A stretch of DNA of 64,000 nt from JADKCL01 sp031415375 (GTDB lineage: Bacteria > Bacteroidota > Bacteroidia > J057 > JADKCL01): contig JANORP010000263.1 in the NCBI GenBank assembly GCA_031415375.1, positions 1 to 64,000 on the forward strand, written 5' to 3'. The notes below the pieces were generated by a model, which ran no database searches, was not told the DNA's origin, and saw nothing but the letters and a program-made list of their open reading frames with translations. The translations under genes were made by a program, and so were the position numbers. Within the stretch, counting starts at the first letter, position 1. Each line of letters starts with the position of its first letter. Shown here piece by piece: positions 1 to 7,628 of the stretch.

Positions 1-154
1 GCGCCCTCCCCGTTTCACGAGGGCGCAGCGTGAAACGGGGAGGACGCAGTGCCTGATGAGTTCTTAAAAGATGTCCCATAAATTGTAATATTAGCGAAAG
101 GTATTTCCATAATTTCCGGTGCAATACTAGTCGTAAATGACTGGTAGCGAGCGA
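1..154. repeat. Intergenic region with a 15-bp perfect inverted repeat
   Basis: The arms CCTCCCCGTTTCACG (5-19) and CGTGAAACGGGGAGG (29-43) are perfect reverse complements around a 9-base loop. An overlapping pair, GCGCCCT (1-7) and AGGGCGC (20-26), could form an alternative, mutually exclusive hairpin. No gene is evident before the stop of the ADP-ribosylglycohydrolase at 155. The element could be a terminator or a dispersed palindromic repeat; there is no strong T run after it. Confidence 0.6.
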
Positions 155-1198
155 TCAATTCCCCTGTAAAGCTTGTAGGTGATGGTTGAATTTTTCAGCG
201 ATTCTTTCCAAATACGGAAGTCCCTCGATGTTTTGAAGCATAAACTCAGGGATCGATTGGATGCCAATTCGGGCTGCCATAATCCCTGTGGTAATCGAGG
301 CAATAGAATCGACATCACCGCCGATCAGGATGGATTTTTGCAAGGCATCGAAGGCGTCGCGGCTATGTTTCAGGACATACAATGCACAACCCGCTGTGAA
401 TTTGGAGTCGGAGGGCATACCGCAAATTCCTGGCAGAAAATAGGGCGCCTCGATCGGCTGCGGGCCGCAAAGCGTGACGAAATCTGCTTGGGTGAGCGAT
501 TCAAATGCCGGCAATTCAGCGACTTGTCTGAGGTAGCCGATATATTCATCATTGAAGGCAATCGTGTCTTGGCAGTACCGAAACAAGCCTGTAGGGTCGC
601 CCTGCTGCGCAATCATCCACGCGCTTGCCCGTGCGATGCATTGGCTTGCCAAAGTCGCCAAAATATTAGGGTGCGTAGCGTGGGCATTGATCTCGGCAAA
701 ACCATTGATCAAATGGTCAGGCAGCAAACCCAAGGGCACTGCGCGCACAGCAGGCGCATTGCCGGGATTGGGTCGATGGCGCTGGAAATCAAGAATTTCA
801 GAAATCGTTTTTTCGCCATCGAAGTACCAGCGTAGCGAGCCGTGGCCATTTCTGCCATGGCCTTTATTGCGCTTGCCACTTTCGTATTCCTCCACCATAT
901 TGCGTAGCAACAACTCCGCGCTAAAAGTCTCCCCCGAAACAAGCGCCTTGATCAGCCCAACCGTCATCTCAGTGTCGTCGGTATAGTCCCAAGCCCGGTA
1001 ATCCTGCACGAAGGCCGCGAGCTGATCATGAGGCACTTGAATGCTGCTCCGTGCATCCACAAAACGGGTAAAATCGACGTTTTCACGGATCCAATGGCGG
1101 TCTTGAAACTCGACCCCGGCACCAAAGGCATCGCCGATGGCGATGCCTTTGAGCATGTTTTGGACGACCTCGGCACTGATCTTTTGCACTTGCCTCAT
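155..1198 (-). CDS. ADP-ribosylglycohydrolase (ARH/DraG family) protein
   Basis: A 347-residue protein of the ARH/DraG family, which removes ADP-ribose from proteins, nucleic acids or small molecules using two Mg ions. Visible hallmarks are GDAFGAGVEF near residues 22-31, YTDDTEMT at 72-79 (metal-binding acidic cluster) and GGDVDSIAS near 293 (the second metal site, normally GGDxDT or similar). There is no signal peptide, so it is likely cytosolic. I chose the ATG at 1198 rather than the GTG two codons upstream because a -7 element (TACATTTG, 1211 to 1204) ends just before it; the transcript would then be nearly leaderless. The gene is divergent from the KGGVGR-ATPase cassette. The exact substrate cannot be told from sequence. 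Confidence 0.88.
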   Translation of the reverse strand: MRQVQKISAEVVQNMLKGIAIGDAFGAGVEFQDRHWIRENVDFTRFVDARSSIQVPHDQLAAFVQDYRAWDYTDDTEMTVGLIKALVSGETFSAELLLRNMVEEYESGKRNKGHGRNGHGSLRWYFDGEKTISEILDFQRHRPNPGNAPAVRAVPLGLLPDHLINGFAEINAHATHPNILATLASQCIARASAWMIAQQGDPTGLFRYCQDTIAFNDEYIGYLRQVAELPAFESLTQADFVTLCGPQPIEAPYFLPGICGMPSDSKFTAGCALYVLKHSRDAFDALQKSILIGGDVDSIASITTGIMAARIGIQSIPEFMLQNIEGLPYLERIAEKFNHHLQALQGN

Positions 1199-1203
1199 GG
1201 GCA

Positions 1204-1211
1204 CAAATGTA
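1204..1211 (-). promoter_or_regulatory. -7 promoter element for the ADP-ribosylglycohydrolase
   Basis: On the minus strand this reads TACATTTG, a full match to the Bacteroidota -7 consensus TAnnTTTG. The ATG at 1198 lies 5 bases further on, so a start site at the usual distance would fall at or next to the start codon. No good -33 TTG is seen at the usual 19-21 bp. Confidence 0.5.
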
Positions 1212-1268
1212 GCGTTTTTTTGGGTGCGGATGAGGGGCGATTCAATTGGAAGATTTCGCCTTATGACA

Positions 1269-1299
1269 TTGATTTTGGCGGGGATTCGTCATATCTTTG
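1269..1299 (+). promoter_or_regulatory. Bacteroidota-type promoter for the three-gene KGGVGR cassette
   Basis: TTG at 1269-1271 and TATCTTTG at 1292-1299 are separated by 20 bp. This matches the Bacteroidota -33/-7 arrangement (TTTG, 19-21 bp, TAnnTTTG). The first ATG of the cassette is at 1319, giving a leader of about 13-15 bases. Confidence 0.65.
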
Positions 1300-1318
1300 C
1301 AACTTAATCAAAGGATCC

Positions 1319-2218
1319 ATGCCGAGAGTGAATTTAGCCCAACTGGCGAAGGAAAATGAAGCAGGGCTTAGGGAGCGGTATGAGGCAATGGTTGCCGAAT
1401 GGGCTGCCAAAGGTACCCATCAAAGCCTGCTCGATTTCCATGAGCACTGCTCTCCGATTTGGCGAGTGTCGATGAATTGTGATTGGCGAGGGTTGGCTTA
1501 TTTCCTAGATCATGGTATGCCCTATAACATGTATCGCTTCAATCGAGATGCCGGTGCGACTGTCGATTTGTCGCAGGATGCATGTATCCAAGGTGAAACG
1601 CCCATCGATTGGGATCTTTTTGAGCAAAAGGTCAGTCAGGAATGGGCTGCACGCCGACGCAAGTTCAACGAATATGCCCACTTGGAGGAAGATTTTACCT
1701 ACGGAGCCTACTATCTTGATGGCCCTGGATTGGAGCGGTACGGCAAGCAAATGGTTTTGCTAAAGCGCGAGTTTTTGAAAAGTTCAACATCCACAAGTTA
1801 CCTGCTGGCCGATAGCCTACAATGGTATGTTTCCAAGGAAACGCCTACTTCAGGTGCAGAAATTTTGAAAGATGACCTCTGTCGCGACCTAGCGACCTAT
1901 GATTCCGTTACCCTGTTGCTATGCCTGAAAAAGGCTGATGAATTGCAACAACTAGGGCATGACCTCTGCCTAGAGACGGTCACGCGAGATTCTTACATTG
2001 AGGCGCAGATTCCAGACAAGATCGACTTTTCGGCAGTTGAACGGGTGAGAATTCGGGCTTTAGCTGCTGAGGAGTTAGAGATTTTTGCAGATTTGATCAC
2101 CAATGATGATGTCGTAAAAGCGGAAGAACTTGATACGCAAGAGAAGAAAAATGCGTATTATTACATGTTGTTCAGCACAGAGTTCCCAAAGAAGGGGCTT
2201 GTAGTCGAAGACTTTTGA
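1319..2218 (+). CDS. Unrecognised protein, first gene of the KGGVGR-ATPase cassette
   Basis: A 299-residue cytosolic protein that I do not recognise. The open frame extends back to 1028 over the opposite-strand gene, but the promoter at 1269-1299 and the ATG at 1319 (protein starts MPRVNLAQLAKEN) argue for this start. It is rich in acidic residues and aromatic patches (for example DWRGLAYFLDHG near residue 55) and has no signal peptide or membrane segment. Seven bases separate it from the next gene, so the three genes up to 4849 probably form one operon. Its invariant partner may be the ATPase at the end of the operon. It could be an effector or a regulator; nothing in the sequence decides. 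Confidence 0.75.
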   Translation: MPRVNLAQLAKENEAGLRERYEAMVAEWAAKGTHQSLLDFHEHCSPIWRVSMNCDWRGLAYFLDHGMPYNMYRFNRDAGATVDLSQDACIQGETPIDWDLFEQKVSQEWAARRRKFNEYAHLEEDFTYGAYYLDGPGLERYGKQMVLLKREFLKSSTSTSYLLADSLQWYVSKETPTSGAEILKDDLCRDLATYDSVTLLLCLKKADELQQLGHDLCLETVTRDSYIEAQIPDKIDFSAVERVRIRALAAEELEIFADLITNDDVVKAEELDTQEKKNAYYYMLFSTEFPKKGLVVEDF

Positions 2219-2225
2219 ATCCGTT

Positions 2226-2846
2226 ATGGTGAAATTAATTGCATATCAAGCATTTGAAGGTTCTGGAATTCTGGAAGTGGATGGTCGTTTATGCTATATC
2301 GACTTTCCCTACACTAAGAAGAACGAGCTGCCAATTTCCGAGCATCAAGTAGGTCGCTTGATCAATCATGTCGGTTTCGAGGCAGCAAATTTGGAGTTTG
2401 AAGATGGCCCAAGTGTCATTGCCTTTCTGAGAAGCAAAGCTTCTGAAGGCGCTGATCCGTTTGCGGGTGAAACTCAGGAATCGATGTTGGAAAAGTTCAA
2501 TTCCTTGGGGGTGAAGAATTTGGATGGAATCGTAGAATCGATCCGAATCAAGTATATCGAAAAGCATCAATATGGCCGCGCAATCCGTGGTCTCGATAGG
2601 ATCAAGGGACTTGAAGTGGTGCGTTCAGAAAGTCAATTGCATTTGAAAGTCATGGAGCTATTGCTTCATTGTCATGAGGAGATCGCAATTGCCTACGCAT
2701 TCAAAATGGTGCCAATAAAGGTGGATTCTTTGGAATCTACGGGTCATCAGACAAAAAAAATTGAGGATCGTTTCCCGACATTGAATGGCAATTCGACTAG
2801 AAATCTGCAATCCTTGGAGTTCTCATTTTCCAATATTGGTCGATGA
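2226..2846 (+). CDS. Unrecognised protein, second gene of the KGGVGR-ATPase cassette
   Basis: A 206-residue protein with no family I recognise. The N-terminal half reads like a compact alpha/beta domain (GSGILEVDGRLCYIDFPY near residues 12-29), and the C-terminal half is mostly predicted helix with a polar tail. There is no signal peptide. Its stop overlaps the start of the ATPase gene by four bases (ATGA, 2843-2846), which suggests translational coupling. The context suggests a role with the ATPase, but none can be assigned. Confidence 0.72.
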   Translation: MVKLIAYQAFEGSGILEVDGRLCYIDFPYTKKNELPISEHQVGRLINHVGFEAANLEFEDGPSVIAFLRSKASEGADPFAGETQESMLEKFNSLGVKNLDGIVESIRIKYIEKHQYGRAIRGLDRIKGLEVVRSESQLHLKVMELLLHCHEEIAIAYAFKMVPIKVDSLESTGHQTKKIEDRFPTLNGNSTRNLQSLEFSFSNIGR

Positions 2847-4849
2847 AAACCATCGCATTCTATAGCTACAAAGGAGGCGTTGGTCGTACTTTGGCGGTTG
2901 CGCATGTGGCCTATTGGCTCTCTAAGCAGGGAAAAACCGTTTTCATGCTCGACATGGACATGGAAGCACCAGGGTTGCATTACAAGTTAGAACAATACAA
3001 TGAACCACCTAAGCCTGACAAAGGGCTTGTCGATTACATTGGCCATTTCAGGCGTACAGGCATGGCGTCATCGAGCTTGACGGATTATGTGATTACGTTG
3101 GCCGCCAAAGAATTGGAGATGTCCAAAATGTGGCTGATGCCCGCAGGAAACCCATTTGCAGGCGACTATTGGAAACAATTGTCAGAGATTGAATGGAAAG
3201 ACTTTCTGTATAGCGGTGATAAACTAGGCTCGCTGTTGTTTTTGGAGTTGAAAGCCCATATCGAAATAGCCTACAACCCCGATTTTTTGTTGATCGACTC
3301 ACGAACTGGGCTCACGGATTTGACAGGTATCGGCTTGGATTTGTTAGCGGATGATGCGGTAATTTTGGGAGTCAATAATCCTGAAAATATTGATGGATCA
3401 CGGATTGTCATGGAGAAATTGCGGAGGCGAGACAAATTATCGTTTAAAGAAGAAAAAACGCGATTGCATTTTGTTTTGACGAGGATACCCGCACCAGAGC
3501 GCAAGGAAGATTTAGAACGTGAGAGTGCCATCAAATCGAAAGCAATTGAACGGCTTAATCAAGAATCTGGTCTCGCAAGCGGGCCACTAGTGACTAAGAT
3601 AAATGTAATTCACATTGATCCAGACCAGGCTGTAGGAGAACGAATGCGCTTCAAGGAACAGGAGTGGCGAAAATATCCCATTCTGATTGACTACCAGCGA
3701 TTAGTACTTGAAGTAACTGGCTTGGGAAGAGACAGCCAGGGGCTTTCTTTCGCAGAGCTTATGGAGGAGTTTGATCTGGAATCGGAACCAACTAGGAAAC
3801 GAGAACTGGCTGAACTGATATTGCATTGGGAAACTAATTCCGGAGATATAGAATTTAAGAAAGGTTGGATCGCGGAAAATTTTATGGAGGATGATGAACG
3901 CGCGCTTGGGTTCTATGAGCATGCCATCAAATTGCAGCCATTGGAAGATGATCTATATTATTTTAGTTCCAATATTTACCAAAGAAAGGGAGAATTTGGC
4001 AAGGCGTTGGAGGGGTTTACAAAGGCAATATCAATCAATCCAGAAAATCCAGAACACATTGCCGACAGAGCAGAGGTGTATGCAGATATGGAAGCGTTTC
4101 AGTTGGCGCTTCAAGATTATGACAGTGCATTGAAGCTCAATGGAAAATTTCATCAAGCGTTGGCAGGCAAAGCCATCGTCTATGAAGAAATGGGAGAAAT
4201 TGTGCTGGCGATTCGACAATACGATACATGTATAGCTCATTCGCCAAGTGATCCTCAGATGTTTCTATATCGTGGAAGGAACCATCAACAGCTTGGGAAC
4301 CTGGAAACAGCAATTGCGGATTTTGATGAGGCGATCAGGCTAAAACCAGACTTCGCGAGTGCTTATATTGATCGAGGAGATTGTTATTTGGACTTTGGGG
4401 ATTTTGAGAATGCGATCGCCGATATTACAAGAGCAATAATCCTCGATCCAGGAAATGCCAACCATCTCAATTCACGAGGAGTTGCCTTTATTGAAACCGA
4501 AGATTTTGATTTGGCGATCGCCGATTTTCACAGGGCCATTTCAATTGGGCCAGTGGACGCACTTTTTTATTCTAATCTGGCCTTGACGCATTTTTTGATG
4601 GGAAATTACGATTTTGCCATTTTGGATGCTGAAAAATCAATCGAAGTAAACGATGGTGAGCCTGCAGCCTATATAGTACTTGCTGATTCCTTGTCTGCTA
4701 AAGATGACATAGAAGGGTTCTACAAGAATTTTGAACTGGCACTCGCAAATGATCCTGGGGAACGCGACTATCTCGACGAATCCACCCGCACCCGCCACCA
4801 AGACGAGCCCCGCTTCCAAGCACTCCTCCAAAAATATGCCCCAAAATAA
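2843..4849 (+). CDS. KGGVGR-motif ParA/MinD-like ATPase with C-terminal TPR repeats
   Basis: A 668-residue protein in two parts. Residues 1 to about 300 are a SIMIBI ATPase with a deviant Walker A in which KGGVGKT is replaced by KGGVGRT (residues 10-16), a switch-like DMDMEAPGL (37-45), and a Walker B-like strand DFLLIDSRTG (about 147-156). From about residue 345 to the end are some eight TPR units, with typical A-x-x-x-Y/F and D-P/N-P spacing. Proteins with the KGGVGR variant occur in predicted bacterial conflict and signalling operons beside variable partner genes. It is co-transcribed with two unknown proteins (ATGA overlap upstream) and ends 5 bp from a convergent TPR gene. A role in defence or signalling is inference. 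Confidence 0.85.
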   Translation: MKTIAFYSYKGGVGRTLAVAHVAYWLSKQGKTVFMLDMDMEAPGLHYKLEQYNEPPKPDKGLVDYIGHFRRTGMASSSLTDYVITLAAKELEMSKMWLMPAGNPFAGDYWKQLSEIEWKDFLYSGDKLGSLLFLELKAHIEIAYNPDFLLIDSRTGLTDLTGIGLDLLADDAVILGVNNPENIDGSRIVMEKLRRRDKLSFKEEKTRLHFVLTRIPAPERKEDLERESAIKSKAIERLNQESGLASGPLVTKINVIHIDPDQAVGERMRFKEQEWRKYPILIDYQRLVLEVTGLGRDSQGLSFAELMEEFDLESEPTRKRELAELILHWETNSGDIEFKKGWIAENFMEDDERALGFYEHAIKLQPLEDDLYYFSSNIYQRKGEFGKALEGFTKAISINPENPEHIADRAEVYADMEAFQLALQDYDSALKLNGKFHQALAGKAIVYEEMGEIVLAIRQYDTCIAHSPSDPQMFLYRGRNHQQLGNLETAIADFDEAIRLKPDFASAYIDRGDCYLDFGDFENAIADITRAIILDPGNANHLNSRGVAFIETEDFDLAIADFHRAISIGPVDALFYSNLALTHFLMGNYDFAILDAEKSIEVNDGEPAAYIVLADSLSAKDDIEGFYKNFELALANDPGERDYLDESTRTRHQDEPRFQALLQKYAPK

Positions 4850-4854
4850 CCCCT

Positions 4855-6246
4855 TCACTCCCCCGCTTCCCGCCGCTTCCCATCCACCAACCGCTTCTCC
4901 AGCAGCCCATTCAGAGGTGTAATCAAGGCCGCCAACAGCACATTCGCCAGCAGTTTCGGGATCGGCATGCCGCCTGTAAATCCGTCCACAAAGTTGTCGA
5001 GCAGCACGAGCGCAAACTCAAAAAACACCAGCAGGGAGCCGAAGACGACGAAGTAGCGCAGGCGGTGTTGTTTCGCTAGCCGCATGCCGACGACGAGTAG
5101 CAGCGCGATCACGGCCACGACACCAAAGGAGATCAAGTATTGTTGGAAGTTGGTTTCAGTTAGTTCAGCGGCGTCTTGGTGGGCCTTCAATTCTGCTTGG
5201 TACTCTTGCCGCTCATAGTCAAAACTCTGCTCCAGTTGGCCAAATTCTAGCGCCTTTTCCGTGCTGAAAAGGCTGTCTTTGAGGTGAATAAATTCCTTCA
5301 AGGTGGTATTGGAAAGGGCGTGCAGCCCGAGCTTGGCCTGCACGTCGGCAAGTTGCTCCAATCCGCTCAGGATGTCTTCCGTGAGGTCCAAGATACGGGC
5401 AGAGTCCAGGCTCGCTTGTGCATACACGAGGGCCTTGTCGTGTAGCCCGAGGTCTTCGTAGGCTTGCGAAATGCCGTTAAAGATTTCTGGCTTGCCCAAG
5501 GAATATTCGAGCGCTGTGGCCAATGCCAGTGACCGCTCAAAGGTCATCAAGGCCGAATCGGGCTTGTGGTCGATGATGTGGATGGAACCGATATTGACGA
5601 GGTCGTCCACGATCTGGTCGTCGTTGCCTGTCAATGTTGCCCAGACAAGGCTCTCGCGAAACTTCGCCAGGGCCTCGGGGTAATGCTTCATGCGCTTGAG
5701 TGCTGTCCCGACATTGTTGATTGTCGTGCTGAGAACATTGGTGTCTTGGCGCTCCACGGCGATGGCTTGGGCGCGCTGGAAATAGTCGAGCGCCTCTTGG
5801 GCCTTTTCCTGGCTCATCTTGATGAGGCCGATGTTGTTGAGGGCCATCATCGTGCCGCGTCGGTCATGCATTTCCTCTGCGATGCGCAAGCAGCGTTGAT
5901 ACTGCTTGAGCGCCAAGGGATAGAGACCGCGGTATTGATAGCCGACGGCAGTGTTGCTCGCACTGCGCATCACCTGCAATTTCCCCGCCCTTTGCACCGC
6001 AGGATCCTCGCTTTGCGACAAGCTTTCGCCGAGCTTGAGCGCCTGCTCCCAATAGACCATGGCCGAGTCCAAGTTGCTGCTGAAATAGGCGGTGCCGATG
6101 CTGTGAAGGTGTTTGGCGCGCGTGGTGTCGTCTTGCGCTTGGCCTGCAAGCGCTTTGAGGCTATCGATGGCATTTGCAGAGACCTTGGAAGGCAATGCGA
6201 ATCCGATCACAATCAGTAGTATGCAAAATAGCAAAGGCTTACGCAT
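4855..6246 (-). CDS. Secreted or membrane-anchored TPR protein
   Basis: A 463-residue protein with a signal peptide (MRKPLLFCILLIVIGFALPS, cleaved near SANA), TPR repeats from about residue 30 to 320, a short coiled segment, and about three hydrophobic segments near residues 370-450. The layout resembles the sensor half of the TPR-containing sensor kinases and LuxR-type regulators common in Bacteroidota. No kinase or DNA-binding domain follows; the protein ends in a short basic tail. It may be a stand-alone membrane scaffold. It converges on the KGGVGR ATPase gene with a 5-bp gap. Confidence 0.8.
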   Translation of the reverse strand: MRKPLLFCILLIVIGFALPSKVSANAIDSLKALAGQAQDDTTRAKHLHSIGTAYFSSNLDSAMVYWEQALKLGESLSQSEDPAVQRAGKLQVMRSASNTAVGYQYRGLYPLALKQYQRCLRIAEEMHDRRGTMMALNNIGLIKMSQEKAQEALDYFQRAQAIAVERQDTNVLSTTINNVGTALKRMKHYPEALAKFRESLVWATLTGNDDQIVDDLVNIGSIHIIDHKPDSALMTFERSLALATALEYSLGKPEIFNGISQAYEDLGLHDKALVYAQASLDSARILDLTEDILSGLEQLADVQAKLGLHALSNTTLKEFIHLKDSLFSTEKALEFGQLEQSFDYERQEYQAELKAHQDAAELTETNFQQYLISFGVVAVIALLLVVGMRLAKQHRLRYFVVFGSLLVFFEFALVLLDNFVDGFTGGMPIPKLLANVLLAALITPLNGLLEKRLVDGKRREAGE

Positions 6247-6303
6247 AGAGGCGGGTCTTGTGGTCTTATCTTGGGTTTGAAGTTAGCAAGATTTCAAGGG
6301 AAT

Positions 6304-6825
6304 TCATTCCCGCCGCACATCCAGGCTCTCCACCGTCGGGAGGATCCGCAGCTCCCATTTGCCCTTGCCGAGCCGATAACGCTTCCAATAGGCGCGTTTC
6401 AGTAGCTTTTGCACGATCACAGCACTGGCAGCGTAGGCCGCCACGCGCAGGCCCTTGTTCATAGTCCATTGGTCTTTGGGCAGGTTGATGACCATCATGA
6501 CGGGATAAATGACGGCCGACATGAGGAGCGCCCCGCGCAGCATATTGATGCCGCCGCGTGGCCGCGCAATATGCAAGCGGTCAAGGCTGTCTGGCGAAAG
6601 GCTGTCCCCAAAAATATAGATCTTCTCGGCTTTGACGCGTTGCAGGTCACCTGCATAGACCTGATCCATGCCCTTCACACGGAGCGCGATCTCGTCACCG
6701 ACATAAATGCGCTCCCGTTTGAATGCCTGTGGATGCTCCAACACCAATTGGTACTGCGCGAGGAGCGCCGTAGGCAATCCACCTAGACAGACCAACAACA
6801 AAAAATATGGAAGCAAGCGTCGCAT
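6304..6825 (-). CDS. Small exported protein of unknown function
   Basis: A 173-residue protein with a clear signal peptide (MRRLLPYFLLLVCLGGLPTA, cleavage near LLAQ). It continues with a beta-rich segment (YVGDEIALRVKG) and a weakly hydrophobic stretch near residues 95-150, and has no recognised domain. It may sit in the inner membrane or periplasm. A -7-like element, TACATTCG on the minus strand (6836 to 6829), lies 3 bases before the ATG. Upstream (7608 onward) is a separate gene on the same strand, 93 bp away. Confidence 0.7.
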   Translation of the reverse strand: MRRLLPYFLLLVCLGGLPTALLAQYQLVLEHPQAFKRERIYVGDEIALRVKGMDQVYAGDLQRVKAEKIYIFGDSLSPDSLDRLHIARPRGGINMLRGALLMSAVIYPVMMVINLPKDQWTMNKGLRVAAYAASAVIVQKLLKRAYWKRYRLGKGKWELRILPTVESLDVRRE

Positions 6826-6918
6826 GTTCGAATGTACGCCGAAGGGATCAATAAATTGCCTTGAAGGCGATTTTCAATTGGAAAAGGGCCGATGTGTCGA
6901 TCAATCACGCTAGCAGGC

Positions 6919-7608
6919 CTACAACTGCGCCCGCATGTCTGCGAGTCCTTGCGCGATATGCGCCCGCAAGGGCGCATCAGGCTCCGATTCGAGCAATTGC
7001 AGGGCCTCTTCTAGCCGCGCAATGGCCATTTGCCGCTCACCTGCCTGCCAATCGGATGCCGCGATCACGCGTAGGATATGTGCCTTGTCGATCGCCCTGG
7101 GGCTCAAGGCATATTGCGCCAAAAAATCAGCGCGCGCTGCTGCAAATTGGCCTTGGTGGACGCGGCAGAATCCGAGCCATTCATGCAACCGCAACAAGAA
7201 GTGAGGCCCCAAGTCGCTGGCAGCATCAGCAATTTCATAGGTTGCGAGCGCCAATGTAAACTCGGCCTCAGCCTCCATATAATGATGCGGGTCCATGAGG
7301 GCTCTCCCATGCCGCCAATGAAAATTGGCCGCATGTGGTGCAAACCATGCCTTGGTGCGATCCTTGGGGGTCAGGAGCTGATCGAGCAGCCCCTTCCATG
7401 CTGCAGTGAGCGCGAGCAGGCCACTGAGGGGCGACTGGGAATACAATTTTTCCCACCCATCTTCAAAGGCCGCCAAAATGCTGGTCGCTGTCTCCTCCAA
7501 TTCCGATTCGGCATCCTCATAGGCAGTGATGGCAGCTTGTGCACGCGCCACAGCCTCGTCGATGATGGCCTGTGTGAGCGGTGATTCAGGAATTTCTGGG
7601 GTATGCAT
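6919..7608 (-). CDS. Helical, TPR-like cytosolic protein of unknown function
   Basis: A 229-residue, strongly helical protein without signal peptide. Several segments have TPR-like spacing (HYMEAEAEFTLALATYEIAD; MAIARLEEALQLLESEPD). I chose the ATG at 7608 (MHTPEIPESP); an upstream TTG at 7632 would overlap the stop of the preceding gene and is less likely. It lies 20 bp downstream of the lysine-ketoglutarate reductase-like gene on the same strand and may be co-transcribed. No specific function can be given. Confidence 0.7.
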   Translation of the reverse strand: MHTPEIPESPLTQAIIDEAVARAQAAITAYEDAESELEETATSILAAFEDGWEKLYSQSPLSGLLALTAAWKGLLDQLLTPKDRTKAWFAPHAANFHWRHGRALMDPHHYMEAEAEFTLALATYEIADAASDLGPHFLLRLHEWLGFCRVHQGQFAAARADFLAQYALSPRAIDKAHILRVIAASDWQAGERQMAIARLEEALQLLESEPDAPLRAHIAQGLADMRAQL

Positions 7609-7628
7609 GGCCTGAAAAATGATTTGGA

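Noticed and set aside
155..1319. A toxin-antitoxin pair made of the ADP-ribosylglycohydrolase and an adjacent ADP-ribosyltransferase (as in DarT/DarG)
   Set aside because: I see no ADP-ribosyltransferase signature in the neighbouring 299- or 206-residue proteins, and the hydrolase is of the ARH class, not a macrodomain.
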